Assembly (NCBI GenBank): GCA_017599285.1
Contig: JAGFXX010000001.1
Span: 2,632,501-2,696,500 of the forward strand
Direction: 5' to 3'
DNA from: Cereibacter azotoformans
GTDB taxonomy: Bacteria; Pseudomonadota; Alphaproteobacteria; Rhodobacterales; Rhodobacteraceae
Length of the DNA: 64,000 nt
Below, piece after piece: positions 26,145 to 35,253 of the stretch. The notes beneath the pieces were generated by a model. The model saw only the letters and a program-made list of their open reading frames with translations, was not told where the DNA came from and did not search any database. Both the position numbers and the translations under genes were made by a program. Position 1 is the first letter of the stretch. Each line of letters begins with the position of its first letter.

Positions 26145-27632
26145 ATGCTGCAAGAGATCGACTGGCACGCCCGCGCCAAAGCCGTGGCCCTTCCGAACCG
26201 CCCCTTCATCGACGGCCAGTATGTCGACAGCCTGTCGGGCGAGACCTTCGCCTGCATCTATCCGGGCGACGGGCGCCTGCTGACCGATGTGGCCTCGTGC
26301 AATGCCGCGGATGTGGATGTCGCGGTGCGCTCGGCGCGCAAGGCGTTCGAGTCAGGCGTCTGGTCGCGGATGGCCCCGGCCGACCGGCGGCGCATCCTGC
26401 TGCGCTTCTCCGAGCTGATCCTTGCCCACCGCGAGGAGCTGGCGCTGCTCGAGACGCTCAACGTGGGCAAGCCCATCGCCAACGCCTACAACGGCGACGT
26501 GGTGAGCGCTGCCGCCTGCATCGCCTGGTATGCCGAGGCGATCGACAAGGTCTATGGCGAGGTGGCGGCCACGGCGCATGACATGACGACGCTCGTCATG
26601 CGCGAGCCGCTGGGGATCGTGGCGGCCGTGGTGCCGTGGAACTATCCGATGTCGATGGCCGCCTGGAAGCTCGGGCCTGCGCTCGCCACCGGCAATTCGG
26701 TGATCCTGAAGCCCGCCGAACAATCGCCCTTCACCGCGCTGAAGTTCGGCGAACTCGCCATCGAGGCGGGGATGCCTCCGGGGGTCCTGAACGTGGTGCC
26801 GGGGCTTGGTCATATCGCAGGCAAGGCGCTCGGGCTGCATATGGATGTCGATTGCGTGGGCTTCACCGGCTCGACCGAGGTCGGCAAGTATTTCATGCAG
26901 TATTCCGGTCAGTCCAATATCAAGCGCATCGGGCTCGAGCTTGGGGGCAAGTCGCCTCAGGTGGTGCTGGCGGATTGCGACGATCTGGACGCGGCGGCGG
27001 CCGGGATCGCGGCCGGCATCTTTGCCAACACCGGACAGGTCTGCAACGCGGGCTCGCGCCTCATCGTGGACGAGACGATCCACGACCAGCTCCTCGAGAA
27101 GATCGCGGCTCAGGCCAAGGTCTTTGCGCCCGGCGATCCGCTCGACACCGCCACCCGCATGGGCTCGATGGTGAGCGAAGAGCAGATGGACCGCGTGCTG
27201 GGTTATATCGACGCCGGCCGCGCCGACGGCGCGCGACCCGTGCTCGGCGGCGGCCGGGTGAAGACCGAGACCGGCGGCTTCTACATCGAGCCCACGATCT
27301 TCGAGGGTGTGCGCAACGACATGAAGATCGCGCAGGAAGAGATCTTCGGGCCCGTGCTCTCGGCCATCCCGGTGAAGGGCTTCGATGAGGCGATGGCGGT
27401 GGCCAATGACACCGTCTACGGGCTCGCGGGCGCGGTCTGGACCGGGTCTGTGAAGAACGCCCATCGCGCGGCCAAGGCGCTCCGCGCGGGCGTGGTCTGG
27501 GTCAACTGCTTCGACCGCGGCTCGCTCGCCGTGCCCTTCGGCGGCTTCAAGCAATCGGGCTTCGGCCGGGACAAGTCGCTGCATGCGATGGACAAATACA
27601 CGGACCTCAAGGCGGTCTGGTTCGCTCATTGA
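26145..27632 (+). CDS. Aldehyde dehydrogenase (PuuC/gamma-aminobutyraldehyde type)
   Basis: 495 aa NAD(P)-dependent aldehyde dehydrogenase. Rossmann and catalytic motifs are GFTGSTEVGKYFMQYS, the general-base Glu in LELGGKSPQVVLADCDD and the nucleophile Cys in FANTGQVCNAGSRLIV, with EIFGPVLSAIPVKGFDEAM and the end FGGFKQSGFGRDKSLHAMDKYTDLKAVW. The C-terminus and overall layout resemble PuuC-like enzymes of polyamine catabolism. It oxidises the aldehyde from the preceding aminotransferase to the acid, and is a cytoplasmic enzyme. Downstream lies the CoA ligase, 73 bp later. Confidence 0.92.
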   Translation: MLQEIDWHARAKAVALPNRPFIDGQYVDSLSGETFACIYPGDGRLLTDVASCNAADVDVAVRSARKAFESGVWSRMAPADRRRILLRFSELILAHREELALLETLNVGKPIANAYNGDVVSAAACIAWYAEAIDKVYGEVAATAHDMTTLVMREPLGIVAAVVPWNYPMSMAAWKLGPALATGNSVILKPAEQSPFTALKFGELAIEAGMPPGVLNVVPGLGHIAGKALGLHMDVDCVGFTGSTEVGKYFMQYSGQSNIKRIGLELGGKSPQVVLADCDDLDAAAAGIAAGIFANTGQVCNAGSRLIVDETIHDQLLEKIAAQAKVFAPGDPLDTATRMGSMVSEEQMDRVLGYIDAGRADGARPVLGGGRVKTETGGFYIEPTIFEGVRNDMKIAQEEIFGPVLSAIPVKGFDEAMAVANDTVYGLAGAVWTGSVKNAHRAAKALRAGVVWVNCFDRGSLAVPFGGFKQSGFGRDKSLHAMDKYTDLKAVWFAH

Positions 27633-27705
27633 CCCTCGCGCGCCCCGCCTGCGCTGCGGGCGGGGTGCCTTTCCCTATCGCCACGCCACTGACTGGAGTC
27701 CACCG

Positions 27706-29370
27706 ATGTGGAAGGATGACGTCCTCGCCCAGACCGTCGTGCCCTATGAGGAGCGCCGCCGCCGGATCGAGGCCGAGCCCTTGCCGGAGAATATCGGGGC
27801 GCTCATCGACGCGGCCGCCGCGGAGGCCGGCGACCGGGTGGTGTGGAACTTCTTCGAGAGTGGCGAGACCCTCACATACGCCGAGATGCGCCGCAGGGTG
27901 AACGGGCTGGCCGCGAGCCTCGTGGCCCTCGGGATCGGCAAGGGCACCCATGTGGGGGTGATGCTGCCGAACGTCGAGGCCTTTCCGCTGACCTGGCTCG
28001 CGCTCGGGCGGATCGGAGCGGTGATGCTGCCGATCAATCCCGGCTATACGCCGCGCGAGATCGCCCATGTGATGAAGGTCGCCGAGGCGGAATGGGTGGT
28101 GACCCACGACAGCACGCGGGCCGTGCTCGACGAGGCGGACGCCGCGGGCTTGATCGCGCTGCCCGCGCAACGGCTGATCGTCGTGGGCCGGGCCGAGGGC
28201 GGGGCGCACGACTGGGCCGAGCTTGCATCGACGCCGCAGGACGCCTTCACCCCGCCCGAGCCGGTTGGGCATGACGATCTCCTGAACATCCAGTTCACCT
28301 CCGGCACCTCGGGCTTTCCCAAGGGCTGCATGCTCGGCCAGCGCTACTGGATCTCGGCCGGGAAGGTGAACGCCTTCCGCGACGGCCGGACCTACCGGCG
28401 CATCCTCGCCTCGACCCCTTTCTTCTACATGGATCCGCAGTGGCTCCTGCTGATGACGCTCTATCAGCGCGGCACCCTGTTCGTTGCGGCCCGGCAATCG
28501 ACCAGCCGCTTCTCGGGCTGGCTTGTTGAGCATGAGATCGACTTCTGCCTGCTGCCCTGGGTGCTGCACGGCATGGCGCCGCAGCCGCATGACGCGCACA
28601 ACCGGGTCGTGCGCGCCAACATCTACGGCTGCCCGCGCGACCTGCACCGCGGGCTCGAAGAGCGGTTCGACCTGAACGCCCGCGAGGCTTTCGGCATGAC
28701 CGAGATCGGCCCGGCGATGTTCGCCCCCATCGAGCGCGCGGACAAGGTGGGCTCGGGCTCTTGCGGGCTGCCGTGTCCGTTCCGCGAATGCCGCATCGTG
28801 GGCGAGGACGGCCAGCCCGTCGCGCGGGGCGAGATCGGCGAACTGCAGATCCGCGGCCCGGGCATCATGCTCGGCTATTACAACAATCCCGAGGCCACGG
28901 CCGAGGTGCTGAAGGACGGCTGGTTCTCTTCGGGCGACCTGTTCCGCCAGGATGAGGACGGGTTCTTCCACATCTTGGGCCGCAAGAAGGACATGATCCG
29001 CCGCTCGGCCGAGAACATCGCCGCGCGTGAGGTCGAGACGGTGCTGGCCGCAGCGCCCGGAGTGGCCGAGGTGGCGGTGGTGGGCGTGCCCGATCCGCTG
29101 CGCGGCGAGGAGGTCAAGGCCTGCATCCGCCTGAAGGAGGGTGTAGTCGCCGATGCCGCGATCCTTGAGGGCATCGTGGCCACCGCACAGGCCGGGCTCG
29201 CCCCCTTCAAGGTGCCGCGGTTCTACGCCTTCGTCGAGGATTTCCCTCGCACCGCCTCGCTCAAGATCGCCAAGCCGCGGATCACCGCGGGCGTCGCCGA
29301 CCTGCGCGCGGGCAGCTACGACCGCGCCACCGGGGAATGGATCCCCGCGACCGAGGGAGCCTCCGCATGA
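27706..29370 (+). CDS. Acyl-CoA synthetase / AMP-dependent CoA ligase
   Basis: 554 aa from ATG 27706, with GGAG upstream. ANL-superfamily motifs: the P-loop IQFTSGTSGFPKGCMLG, the A5 motif EAFGMTEIGPAM, A7 WFSSGDLFRQDEDGFFHILGRKKDMI and the hinge and A8 region RRSAENIAAREVE. The usual catalytic Lys of A10 is in SLKIAKPRIT near the end. It activates a carboxylic acid with ATP to acyl-AMP, then acyl-CoA. In context it would feed the FadJ-like and thiolase pair. Its stop overlaps the next start (ATGA). Confidence 0.9.
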   Translation: MWKDDVLAQTVVPYEERRRRIEAEPLPENIGALIDAAAAEAGDRVVWNFFESGETLTYAEMRRRVNGLAASLVALGIGKGTHVGVMLPNVEAFPLTWLALGRIGAVMLPINPGYTPREIAHVMKVAEAEWVVTHDSTRAVLDEADAAGLIALPAQRLIVVGRAEGGAHDWAELASTPQDAFTPPEPVGHDDLLNIQFTSGTSGFPKGCMLGQRYWISAGKVNAFRDGRTYRRILASTPFFYMDPQWLLLMTLYQRGTLFVAARQSTSRFSGWLVEHEIDFCLLPWVLHGMAPQPHDAHNRVVRANIYGCPRDLHRGLEERFDLNAREAFGMTEIGPAMFAPIERADKVGSGSCGLPCPFRECRIVGEDGQPVARGEIGELQIRGPGIMLGYYNNPEATAEVLKDGWFSSGDLFRQDEDGFFHILGRKKDMIRRSAENIAAREVETVLAAAPGVAEVAVVGVPDPLRGEEVKACIRLKEGVVADAAILEGIVATAQAGLAPFKVPRFYAFVEDFPRTASLKIAKPRITAGVADLRAGSYDRATGEWIPATEGASA

Positions 29371-30962
29371 GCCCGCCGTATGATGCGATCATCGTGGGCG
29401 GCGGCCACAACGGGCTGACCTGCGGCGCCTATCTCGCGCGCGCGGGCGTGAAGGTTCTGGTGGTGGAACGTCAGCCCGTTGTCGGCGGCGCGGCGGTGAC
29501 GGGCGAGATCGCGCCCGGCTACCGCAGTTCGCTCGCCTCCTATTATCAGGGGCTTCTGCAGCCGAAGGTCATCCTCGATCTCGAATTGCAGAAATATGGC
29601 TTCGAGGTGATCCCCGCCGCGCCCACCGTCTTCGCGCTCGAGGGCGGGCGCACCTTTACGATGTGGGACGATCCGGAGCGGTTCGCGGCCGAGATCGCGA
29701 AATTCTCGAACATCGACGGCGCGGCCTATGCCGGCTATCGCGCGCACATGCTGAAGATCGCGCCGCACATGAAGCAGCTTCTGTGGGAGGTGCCGGTCGA
29801 TCCCGGCAGCGGCAAGATCCGGGATCTGAAGCGGCTCGCGGGCTTCGTCTGGCGCTTCCGCAAGGTCGGGCCGCAATTCTACGACATCTACAATCTCCTC
29901 ACGATGAGCGCCTGGGACTATCTCTCGCGCTGGTTCACCTCCGACGAGGTGAAGCTGGTCCTGGGCTTCTTCGCCGGCGGGGGCGGGGCCAATTCCAGCC
30001 TGAAGACACCCGGTTCGGCCTATATGCTCGCGCGCGGCATCGTGCGCGACGGCGGCACCGCCGCGGGGCCCGCCGGCTTCATGAAGGGCGGGATGGGCGC
30101 CATTTCCGACGCGATCCGCCGCTCGGGCGAGGCGCATGGCATGGAGGTGCGCACCTCCTGCCCGGTGGAGAGGATCCTTGTCGAGAACGGCCGCGCCACG
30201 GGCGTGCGGCTGGAGGGCGGCGAGGAGATCCGCTCGAAGATCGTGATCGCCAATGCCACCGCCCGGACGACCTTCACCAAGCTTCTCGATCCCGCCGAAC
30301 TCCCCGAGGAATTCAACCGCGACATCCGCAACATCCGCTGCGAGAGCACGGTCTTCCGGGTCAATCTGGCTCTCTCGGCGTTGCCCGAGGCGCCCATCTT
30401 CGGCCAGACCAATCCGCAGGGCGCCACCGTGCCCCAGATGACCATCGCGCCGAACGTGGCCTACATGGAGCGCGCCTGGCATCAGGCGCAGGGCGGCGAG
30501 ATCGCCGAGGCGCCCTTCCTGATCGTCAAGGTCCCCTCGATCGTCGATCCGACGCTCGCGCCCGAGGGCCATCACATCATGAATGTCTTCGGCGGTCATG
30601 CGCCCTACACGCTCGCGCGGGGCGACTGGGACAGCCGCCGCGAGGAGCTGTGGGGCCGGGCGCTGGCCGTGCTGAAGAGCCAGTTCCCGGACATCGAGGA
30701 CAAGATCCTGCATCGACAGATCCTGACGCCGCTGGACCTCGAGCGGATCTTCGATCTGCCGAACGGCCATGTCCATCACGGCGAGATCAGCGCGGACCAG
30801 ATGTTCTTCCGCCGTCCTTCGCCGCAGTTCGCCGACTACCGCAGCCCGGTGGACCGTCTCTATCAGGCCTCGGCCTCGGTCCACCCCGGCGGCGGCGTGA
30901 CCGGCGTTCCGGGCCACAATGCGGCGAAAGTCATCCTCGAAGACCGCCGGAAATGGAGCTGA
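29367..30962 (+). CDS. FAD-dependent oxidoreductase, phytoene-desaturase/amine-oxidase superfamily
   Basis: 531 aa from ATG 29367, overlapping the ligase stop. The FAD Rossmann motif is YDAIIVGGGHNGLTCGAYLARAGVKVLVVER at the N-terminus, and the C-terminal FAD contact is ASASVHPGGGVTGVPGHNAA. Overall layout follows the PYROXD2/phytoene-desaturase-like branch; a GG-rich loop FFAGGGGANSSLKTPGSA lies mid-protein. Members desaturate or oxidise C-C or C-N bonds. In this operon it could introduce the double bond before hydration (no acyl-CoA dehydrogenase is present) or oxidise an amine; neither is proven. Confidence 0.85.
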   Translation: MSPPYDAIIVGGGHNGLTCGAYLARAGVKVLVVERQPVVGGAAVTGEIAPGYRSSLASYYQGLLQPKVILDLELQKYGFEVIPAAPTVFALEGGRTFTMWDDPERFAAEIAKFSNIDGAAYAGYRAHMLKIAPHMKQLLWEVPVDPGSGKIRDLKRLAGFVWRFRKVGPQFYDIYNLLTMSAWDYLSRWFTSDEVKLVLGFFAGGGGANSSLKTPGSAYMLARGIVRDGGTAAGPAGFMKGGMGAISDAIRRSGEAHGMEVRTSCPVERILVENGRATGVRLEGGEEIRSKIVIANATARTTFTKLLDPAELPEEFNRDIRNIRCESTVFRVNLALSALPEAPIFGQTNPQGATVPQMTIAPNVAYMERAWHQAQGGEIAEAPFLIVKVPSIVDPTLAPEGHHIMNVFGGHAPYTLARGDWDSRREELWGRALAVLKSQFPDIEDKILHRQILTPLDLERIFDLPNGHVHHGEISADQMFFRRPSPQFADYRSPVDRLYQASASVHPGGGVTGVPGHNAAKVILEDRRKWS

Positions 30963-30966
30963 CCCG

Positions 30967-31830
30967 ATGCTGATCGATTTTTCCTCGCGTCCGCCGCACC
31001 CGGATTTCTCGCCCGCCGCCCCGCATCTGGAGAATTACCGCCGGGTCTATCAGGCGAGCGAGCGCCGCTCGGCCGCCTCGGATGCGGCGCAGGGGCTCGA
31101 CAGCTGGCTCGAGACCTACGAGCGGCTCGGCGCGCGCCATGTGGTGCTGAAGGCGCGCGATCTCACCACGACCTTCGGTTTCCAGATCTCCAACGAGGCG
31201 GTGGCCGAGTTCATCCGGGCGCACGGCCCGCGCTATGTGGGCTTCGCCGGCGTCGATCCCTGGCAGGCCGATGCGGTGGACCGCTTCGATCACGCGATCC
31301 GCCATCTCGGGCTGCGGGGGCTCAACCTGCAATGTTTCGAGCTGAAGATGCGCCCCGACGACGAGCGGCTCTTTCCGCTCTACGAGAAGGCCATCGACCT
31401 CGGCGTGCCGGTGAACATCCATTGCGGCATCAACTTCTCGACCCACACGCCCATGTCGATCGGCCGCCCAGAATATCTCGACAATGTCATGGTGCGCTTC
31501 CCGGAGTTGCGCGCCGTGGCCTCGCCGCCCGGCTGGCCCTGGGTGCAGGAGCTGATCGGCGTCGCCTGGCGCCATCCCAACCTCTCCATCGGGGTCCTGG
31601 CCGTCCGGCCGAAACTTCTCGCCAAGGCGCATTCGGGCTACGAGCCGCTGCTGCAATACGGCCGCACCCTCCTGAAGGAGAAGATCATCTTCGGATCGGC
31701 TTTTCCAATGATGCCGGTCGAGACAGCTTTGGCCGAACTCGACACGCTGGGGCTCGATGCGGACACGCGCCGGCTCTGGCTCCATGACAATGCGGCGGGG
31801 CTTCTGGGGCTCGAACCTGCCGGAACTTGA
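30967..31830 (+). CDS. Amidohydrolase-2 family metal-dependent hydrolase
   Basis: 287 aa from ATG 30967. It starts MLIDFSSRPPHPDF where many family members have D-x-H-x-H; here the HxH pair is not intact. Other features fit the TIM-barrel amidohydrolase-2 family: RYVGFAGVDPWQADAVDRF, GLNLQCFELKMRPDDERLFPLYEKA, VPVNIHCGINFS and IIFGSAFPMMPVETALAEL. Relatives are decarboxylases or hydrolases. The loss of the first His pair questions metal binding or marks a variant. It is the last enzyme gene before the TetR regulator. Confidence 0.8.
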   Translation: MLIDFSSRPPHPDFSPAAPHLENYRRVYQASERRSAASDAAQGLDSWLETYERLGARHVVLKARDLTTTFGFQISNEAVAEFIRAHGPRYVGFAGVDPWQADAVDRFDHAIRHLGLRGLNLQCFELKMRPDDERLFPLYEKAIDLGVPVNIHCGINFSTHTPMSIGRPEYLDNVMVRFPELRAVASPPGWPWVQELIGVAWRHPNLSIGVLAVRPKLLAKAHSGYEPLLQYGRTLLKEKIIFGSAFPMMPVETALAELDTLGLDADTRRLWLHDNAAGLLGLEPAGT

Positions 31831-31905
31831 CATTGACTTTCCGCCCTTTATTCCCGAGGGGACTGCGCCGCTCCCCGATCCTGCCGCAAAGTGACCAGAG
31901 CTCCC

Positions 31906-32556
31906 ATGACCGAGCCGAAACCGAGAGCGAAACGCAGCGGCACTGCCCCGACGAGGACCCGCGACGATCAGGTCGTGGACCGGCGCCGGTCGCTGTTGAA
32001 GGCGGCGGTGAAGGTGATCTCGAAGCGCGGTCTGACGGGCGTCACCATCAACTCCATCGCCGCCGAGGCGCAATGCTCCTACGGCGTGGTCGCCTTCCAC
32101 TTCCAGTCGAAGGAAGGCATCATCTTTGCCGCGCTGGATCATTCTGCGGCGGAATACGAGGCCTATCTGGCCCAGTTGAACGCCTCGCAGCGCGGTCCGG
32201 CCGAGCGGATCCGGCACATGATCGACACGGACTTCAGCCGCAAGGCGGCCGGTCACGAGTCCATCGCCCTCTGGCTCGCCTTCTGGGCCGAGGCTGCGCG
32301 GGTGCCCAGCTTCCGCAAACGCTGTGCGGCGCTCCGGGTGCAGTATAACGAGGCGGTGGCCGCCGATGTGGCCGAGCTTGCGGCGCTGCGCGGGCGGGCG
32401 GTCGAGGCCGAGCAGGTGGCGCTGACGCTGAACGCCATGATCTCGGGGCTCTGGGTCGAGAACCTGCTCCTGCCCATCACCGTCGCCGAGGGGCAGAAGC
32501 GCGGCCACGACGCTGCCACGGCCTATCTGCGGCTGATCTTCCCCGAGGATTTCTGA
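31906..32556 (+). CDS. TetR/AcrR regulator, BetI-type
   Basis: 216 aa from ATG 31906; a GTG five codons upstream is possible. The N-terminal HTH is KAAVKVISKRGLTGVTINSIAAEAQCSYGVVAFHFQSKEGI, with an extended arginine-rich arm (PRAKRSGTAPTRTRDDQVVDRRR). The C-terminal domain (LAFWAEAARVPSFRKRCAALRVQYNE) resembles BetI ligand domains. It lies in the middle of the catabolic island, so it is the obvious candidate for the TTGATTG-NN-CAATCAA sites at 24581 and 35110. The effector is unknown, perhaps a CoA ester or an amine. Confidence 0.9.
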   Translation: MTEPKPRAKRSGTAPTRTRDDQVVDRRRSLLKAAVKVISKRGLTGVTINSIAAEAQCSYGVVAFHFQSKEGIIFAALDHSAAEYEAYLAQLNASQRGPAERIRHMIDTDFSRKAAGHESIALWLAFWAEAARVPSFRKRCAALRVQYNEAVAADVAELAALRGRAVEAEQVALTLNAMISGLWVENLLLPITVAEGQKRGHDAATAYLRLIFPEDF

Positions 32557-32579
32557 ACCCCGGGGGCGTGGCCCGCGCC

Positions 32580-33614
32580 TCAGCCGCGCGCCGCCTCGAA
32601 GCCTTCCAGCAGGTGGACGACATTCTCGCCGATCGCCTCGATGGCATAGCCGCCCTCCATCGCGAAGAGGGTGGGCAGGCCGAGGGCGGCGATCATCGCG
32701 CCGATCTGCGGATAATCCCCGCTCTCCAGCCGGAAATGCGAGATCGGATCGCCCGCGAACGTGTCCACGCCCAGCGAGACCACCAGCCGGTCGGGGGCGA
32801 ACGCGCGGATCCGCGCCAGTCCCTCGGTCAGCGCGCGGCGGTAGGCCGCGAAATCCGCGCCCCAGGGCAGGGGCAGGTTCAGGTTCGTGCCCTCTCCGTC
32901 ACCCTCGCCGGTCTCGTCCGCAAAGCCGATGTAATAGGGGTATTCCTGCACCGGGTCGCCGTGAACCGAGACGGTCAGCACGTCGCCGCGGTCGTAGAAG
33001 ATGTCCTGCGTCCCGTTGCCGTGGTGATAATCGATGTCGAGCACCGCCACCCGCGCCGCACCGAGGCTGCGGAACTGCTGCGCGGCGATCGCGGCATTGT
33101 TGAGGAAGCAGTAGCCGCCGAAATAGTCGCGCCCGGCATGGTGCCCCGGCGGGCGGCAGAGGGCGAAGGCCGCGGGCTCGCCCGCCTCGATCAGCGCCAC
33201 GCCGGTCAGGCCGCAATCGACGGCCGCCCGCGCCGCCTCCCAGGTGCCGGCGAGGATCGGGCTGCTCATGTCGACGGCATAGCGCCCGAGTTCCGCCCCC
33301 GGCCGGACAGTCGGGATCGACCGCGACCGGCGCGGCGGCCAGAGATTGGGATAGGCCGGGATCGGCCCCATCTCGGCCGTCCAGCTCTCCCAGGCGCCTT
33401 CCAGGAACCGCACGAAGGCCGCGTCATGGACGGCCAGCACGGGCCCGAGGTCGAACGGCTCGGGCGCCATCACCGGCCCGAGGCCCGCGCGGGTGACGGC
33501 GGCCCGCACAAGCTCGGCCCGGCGGGGGATCTCGAAGGCCTCGACCCAGCCGCCGCGGTAGAATTCGCGCTCCACGCTCTGCAACGCGTGCTTTTCGGAG
33601 AAGATCGTTTTCAT
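32580..33614 (-). CDS. Histone-deacetylase-family enzyme, acetylpolyamine-amidohydrolase-like
   Basis: 344 aa from ATG 33614. The arginase/deacetylase fold shows the catalytic His pair RPPGHHAGRDYFGGYCFLNN, the Zn ligands in AVLDIDYHHGNGTQDIFY and VSVHGDP, and the Gly-rich loop SLGVDTFAGDPIS. The start MKTIFSEKHALQSVEREFYRGG and the EYPYYIGFADETGEG loop are like bacterial acetylpolyamine amidohydrolases, which free acetate from N-acetylputrescine and similar amides. It precedes nothing on its strand but follows the amidase by 7 bp, so the two hydrolases form one operon. Confidence 0.9.
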   Translation of the reverse strand: MKTIFSEKHALQSVEREFYRGGWVEAFEIPRRAELVRAAVTRAGLGPVMAPEPFDLGPVLAVHDAAFVRFLEGAWESWTAEMGPIPAYPNLWPPRRSRSIPTVRPGAELGRYAVDMSSPILAGTWEAARAAVDCGLTGVALIEAGEPAAFALCRPPGHHAGRDYFGGYCFLNNAAIAAQQFRSLGAARVAVLDIDYHHGNGTQDIFYDRGDVLTVSVHGDPVQEYPYYIGFADETGEGDGEGTNLNLPLPWGADFAAYRRALTEGLARIRAFAPDRLVVSLGVDTFAGDPISHFRLESGDYPQIGAMIAALGLPTLFAMEGGYAIEAIGENVVHLLEGFEAARG

Positions 33615-33621
33615 GGGGGCC

Positions 33622-35055
33622 TCAGAAGGGCAGGGAGGGGCGGGTGGCGTCGGTGCCATACCAGCCGCCGGTGGCGGCCTCGTAGGCGAGGCCCGCGGTG
33701 AAGACGGTCTGGTCGTCGTAGGTCCGGCCCACCAGCTGAATGCCGGTCGGCACGCCGTTCGGGGCATGGCCCGAGGGCACGGAGAGGACCGGGCAGCGGC
33801 TGAGCATGTTGAAGGGCCAGGCCATGGTCCAGCCGAGATAGGAATCGATCTGCTGCCCGTTGATGACCAGCGGATCGGAGAAATCGAACTCGGCCGGCAC
33901 GGCGGGGATCGCGAGCGTGGGGCAGAGGAACAGGTCGAACCCTTCCATCATCGGGCCGAAATGCGACCAGATCCGCCCCTCGACCTCCATCCCCGCGAGA
34001 TAGTCGCGGGTGGTGGTGGCGAGCGACTCGCGGGCGAAGCGGCGGGCGTAGGAGGTCAGCCGGTCCTCCCGCTCGTCCAGATACTCGGCGAGCCAGGCGC
34101 CGAAGAGCGCCCTGTGATGGGTGGCGGCGGCCCGATAGACCTCCCAGGACCAGGGGAGCGCCACCTCCGTGACCTCGGCGCCGAGCGTGCGGAACACCTC
34201 CAGCGCGGCGAGCGTGTTGGCCCGAACCGCCCTGTCGATCTCCATGAAGCCGAAATCCAGCGAATAGGCGATCTTCCAGCCCTTCACCCCCGACCGGTCG
34301 AGGCGCAGCTCGAGCTTCGGCTTCAGCGAGGCGATGTCTTCGGGATGCGGCCCGGCGAGCACGTTCTGCATCAGCAGGCAATCCTCGACCGTGCGCGCCA
34401 TGGGGCCGGGATGGTTGTAGGGATCGAGGTTGAAGGGCGGCGTGGAGGGCACGCGGCCGTAGGGCGGCTTGAAGCCCACGACCCCCGAGGCCGATGCGGG
34501 GATCCGGATCGAGCCGCCGATGTCCGAGCCCGTGGCCAGCGGTGCGAGGCCCGCCGCCAGCGCCACCCCGGAACCGCCCGAAGAGCCGCCGGGCGTGAAG
34601 GCGGGGTTCCACGGATTGCGGGTCACGCCCCATTGCCGCGAGTGGCAGAAGGGGGCGCAGGAGAATTCCGGCGTGGTGGTGCGGGCATGGATCACCGCGC
34701 CCGCCTCCACCAGCCGCTGCACGACCGGCGCGCTCTTCGCCGCCACATGGTCCGCATAAAGGAGCGAGCCGTAGGTGGTGACCTTGCCCGCCATCATGGT
34801 CTCGTCCTTGAGCGCGGTCGGAACGCCGTCGATCCTGCCCGGTTTCTGCGCGCCCGACATGTAGCGCGCCTCGGACTGCCGCGCGGCCTCCAGCGCCTCC
34901 TCGGCATAGGTGAAGCAGACCGCGTTCAGCGTGGTGGCACTGGCCTCGATCCGCGAGAGCAGCTCGCTCACAACCTCGACCGGCGAGATTTTCCGGGCGG
35001 CGTAAAGAGCTGTCAGTTGCGTGGCGCCGAGATAGGCGAGGGAGGTGTCGGACAT
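33622..35055 (-). CDS. Amidase (amidase-signature family)
   Basis: 477 aa from ATG 35055. The Ser-cisSer-Lys triad is visible: Lys in VPTALKDETMMAGK, the cis-Ser and neighbouring loop in TPGGSSGGSGVALAAG, and the nucleophile Ser in ATGSDIGGSIRIPASASGVVG. It hydrolyses a C-N amide bond. The C-terminus CPVLSVPSGHAPNGVPTGIQLVGR is typical of the family, which includes aryl-acylamidases, indole-acetamide hydrolases and NylA-type 6-aminohexanoate-dimer hydrolases. It is first in a minus-strand operon with the deacetylase-like gene, next to the shared operator at 35110. Confidence 0.92.
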   Translation of the reverse strand: MSDTSLAYLGATQLTALYAARKISPVEVVSELLSRIEASATTLNAVCFTYAEEALEAARQSEARYMSGAQKPGRIDGVPTALKDETMMAGKVTTYGSLLYADHVAAKSAPVVQRLVEAGAVIHARTTTPEFSCAPFCHSRQWGVTRNPWNPAFTPGGSSGGSGVALAAGLAPLATGSDIGGSIRIPASASGVVGFKPPYGRVPSTPPFNLDPYNHPGPMARTVEDCLLMQNVLAGPHPEDIASLKPKLELRLDRSGVKGWKIAYSLDFGFMEIDRAVRANTLAALEVFRTLGAEVTEVALPWSWEVYRAAATHHRALFGAWLAEYLDEREDRLTSYARRFARESLATTTRDYLAGMEVEGRIWSHFGPMMEGFDLFLCPTLAIPAVPAEFDFSDPLVINGQQIDSYLGWTMAWPFNMLSRCPVLSVPSGHAPNGVPTGIQLVGRTYDDQTVFTAGLAYEAATGGWYGTDATRPSLPF

Positions 35056-35109
35056 GCTGGGATGGGCCTCGGGCAGGGGTGCTTGCGAGGCATTCTGGCG
35101 GTTGCTCGA

Positions 35110-35157
35110 TTGATTGGTCAATCAGTTTGTTGACAGGTTCCGATTTCCGCGTATCGT
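35110..35157 (+). promoter_or_regulatory. Palindromic operator with promoter before the peptide-type transporter
   Basis: TTGATTG-GT-CAATCAG (35110-35125) is followed by TTGACA (35130-35135) and, after 16 bp, TATCGT (35152-35157). The operator abuts the -35, as at 24581-24607, and lies between the divergent amidase and binding-protein genes. The same regulator probably controls both operator regions. Confidence 0.75.
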
Positions 35158-35253
35158 CGCTTTGACAAGATCGCCGGCGCGACGGATGGCTGCCCAAGAC
35201 AGCCGCAACCCGGTGGGACTTCCAACGATAACCGAATCTGACAGGGTGAACAC

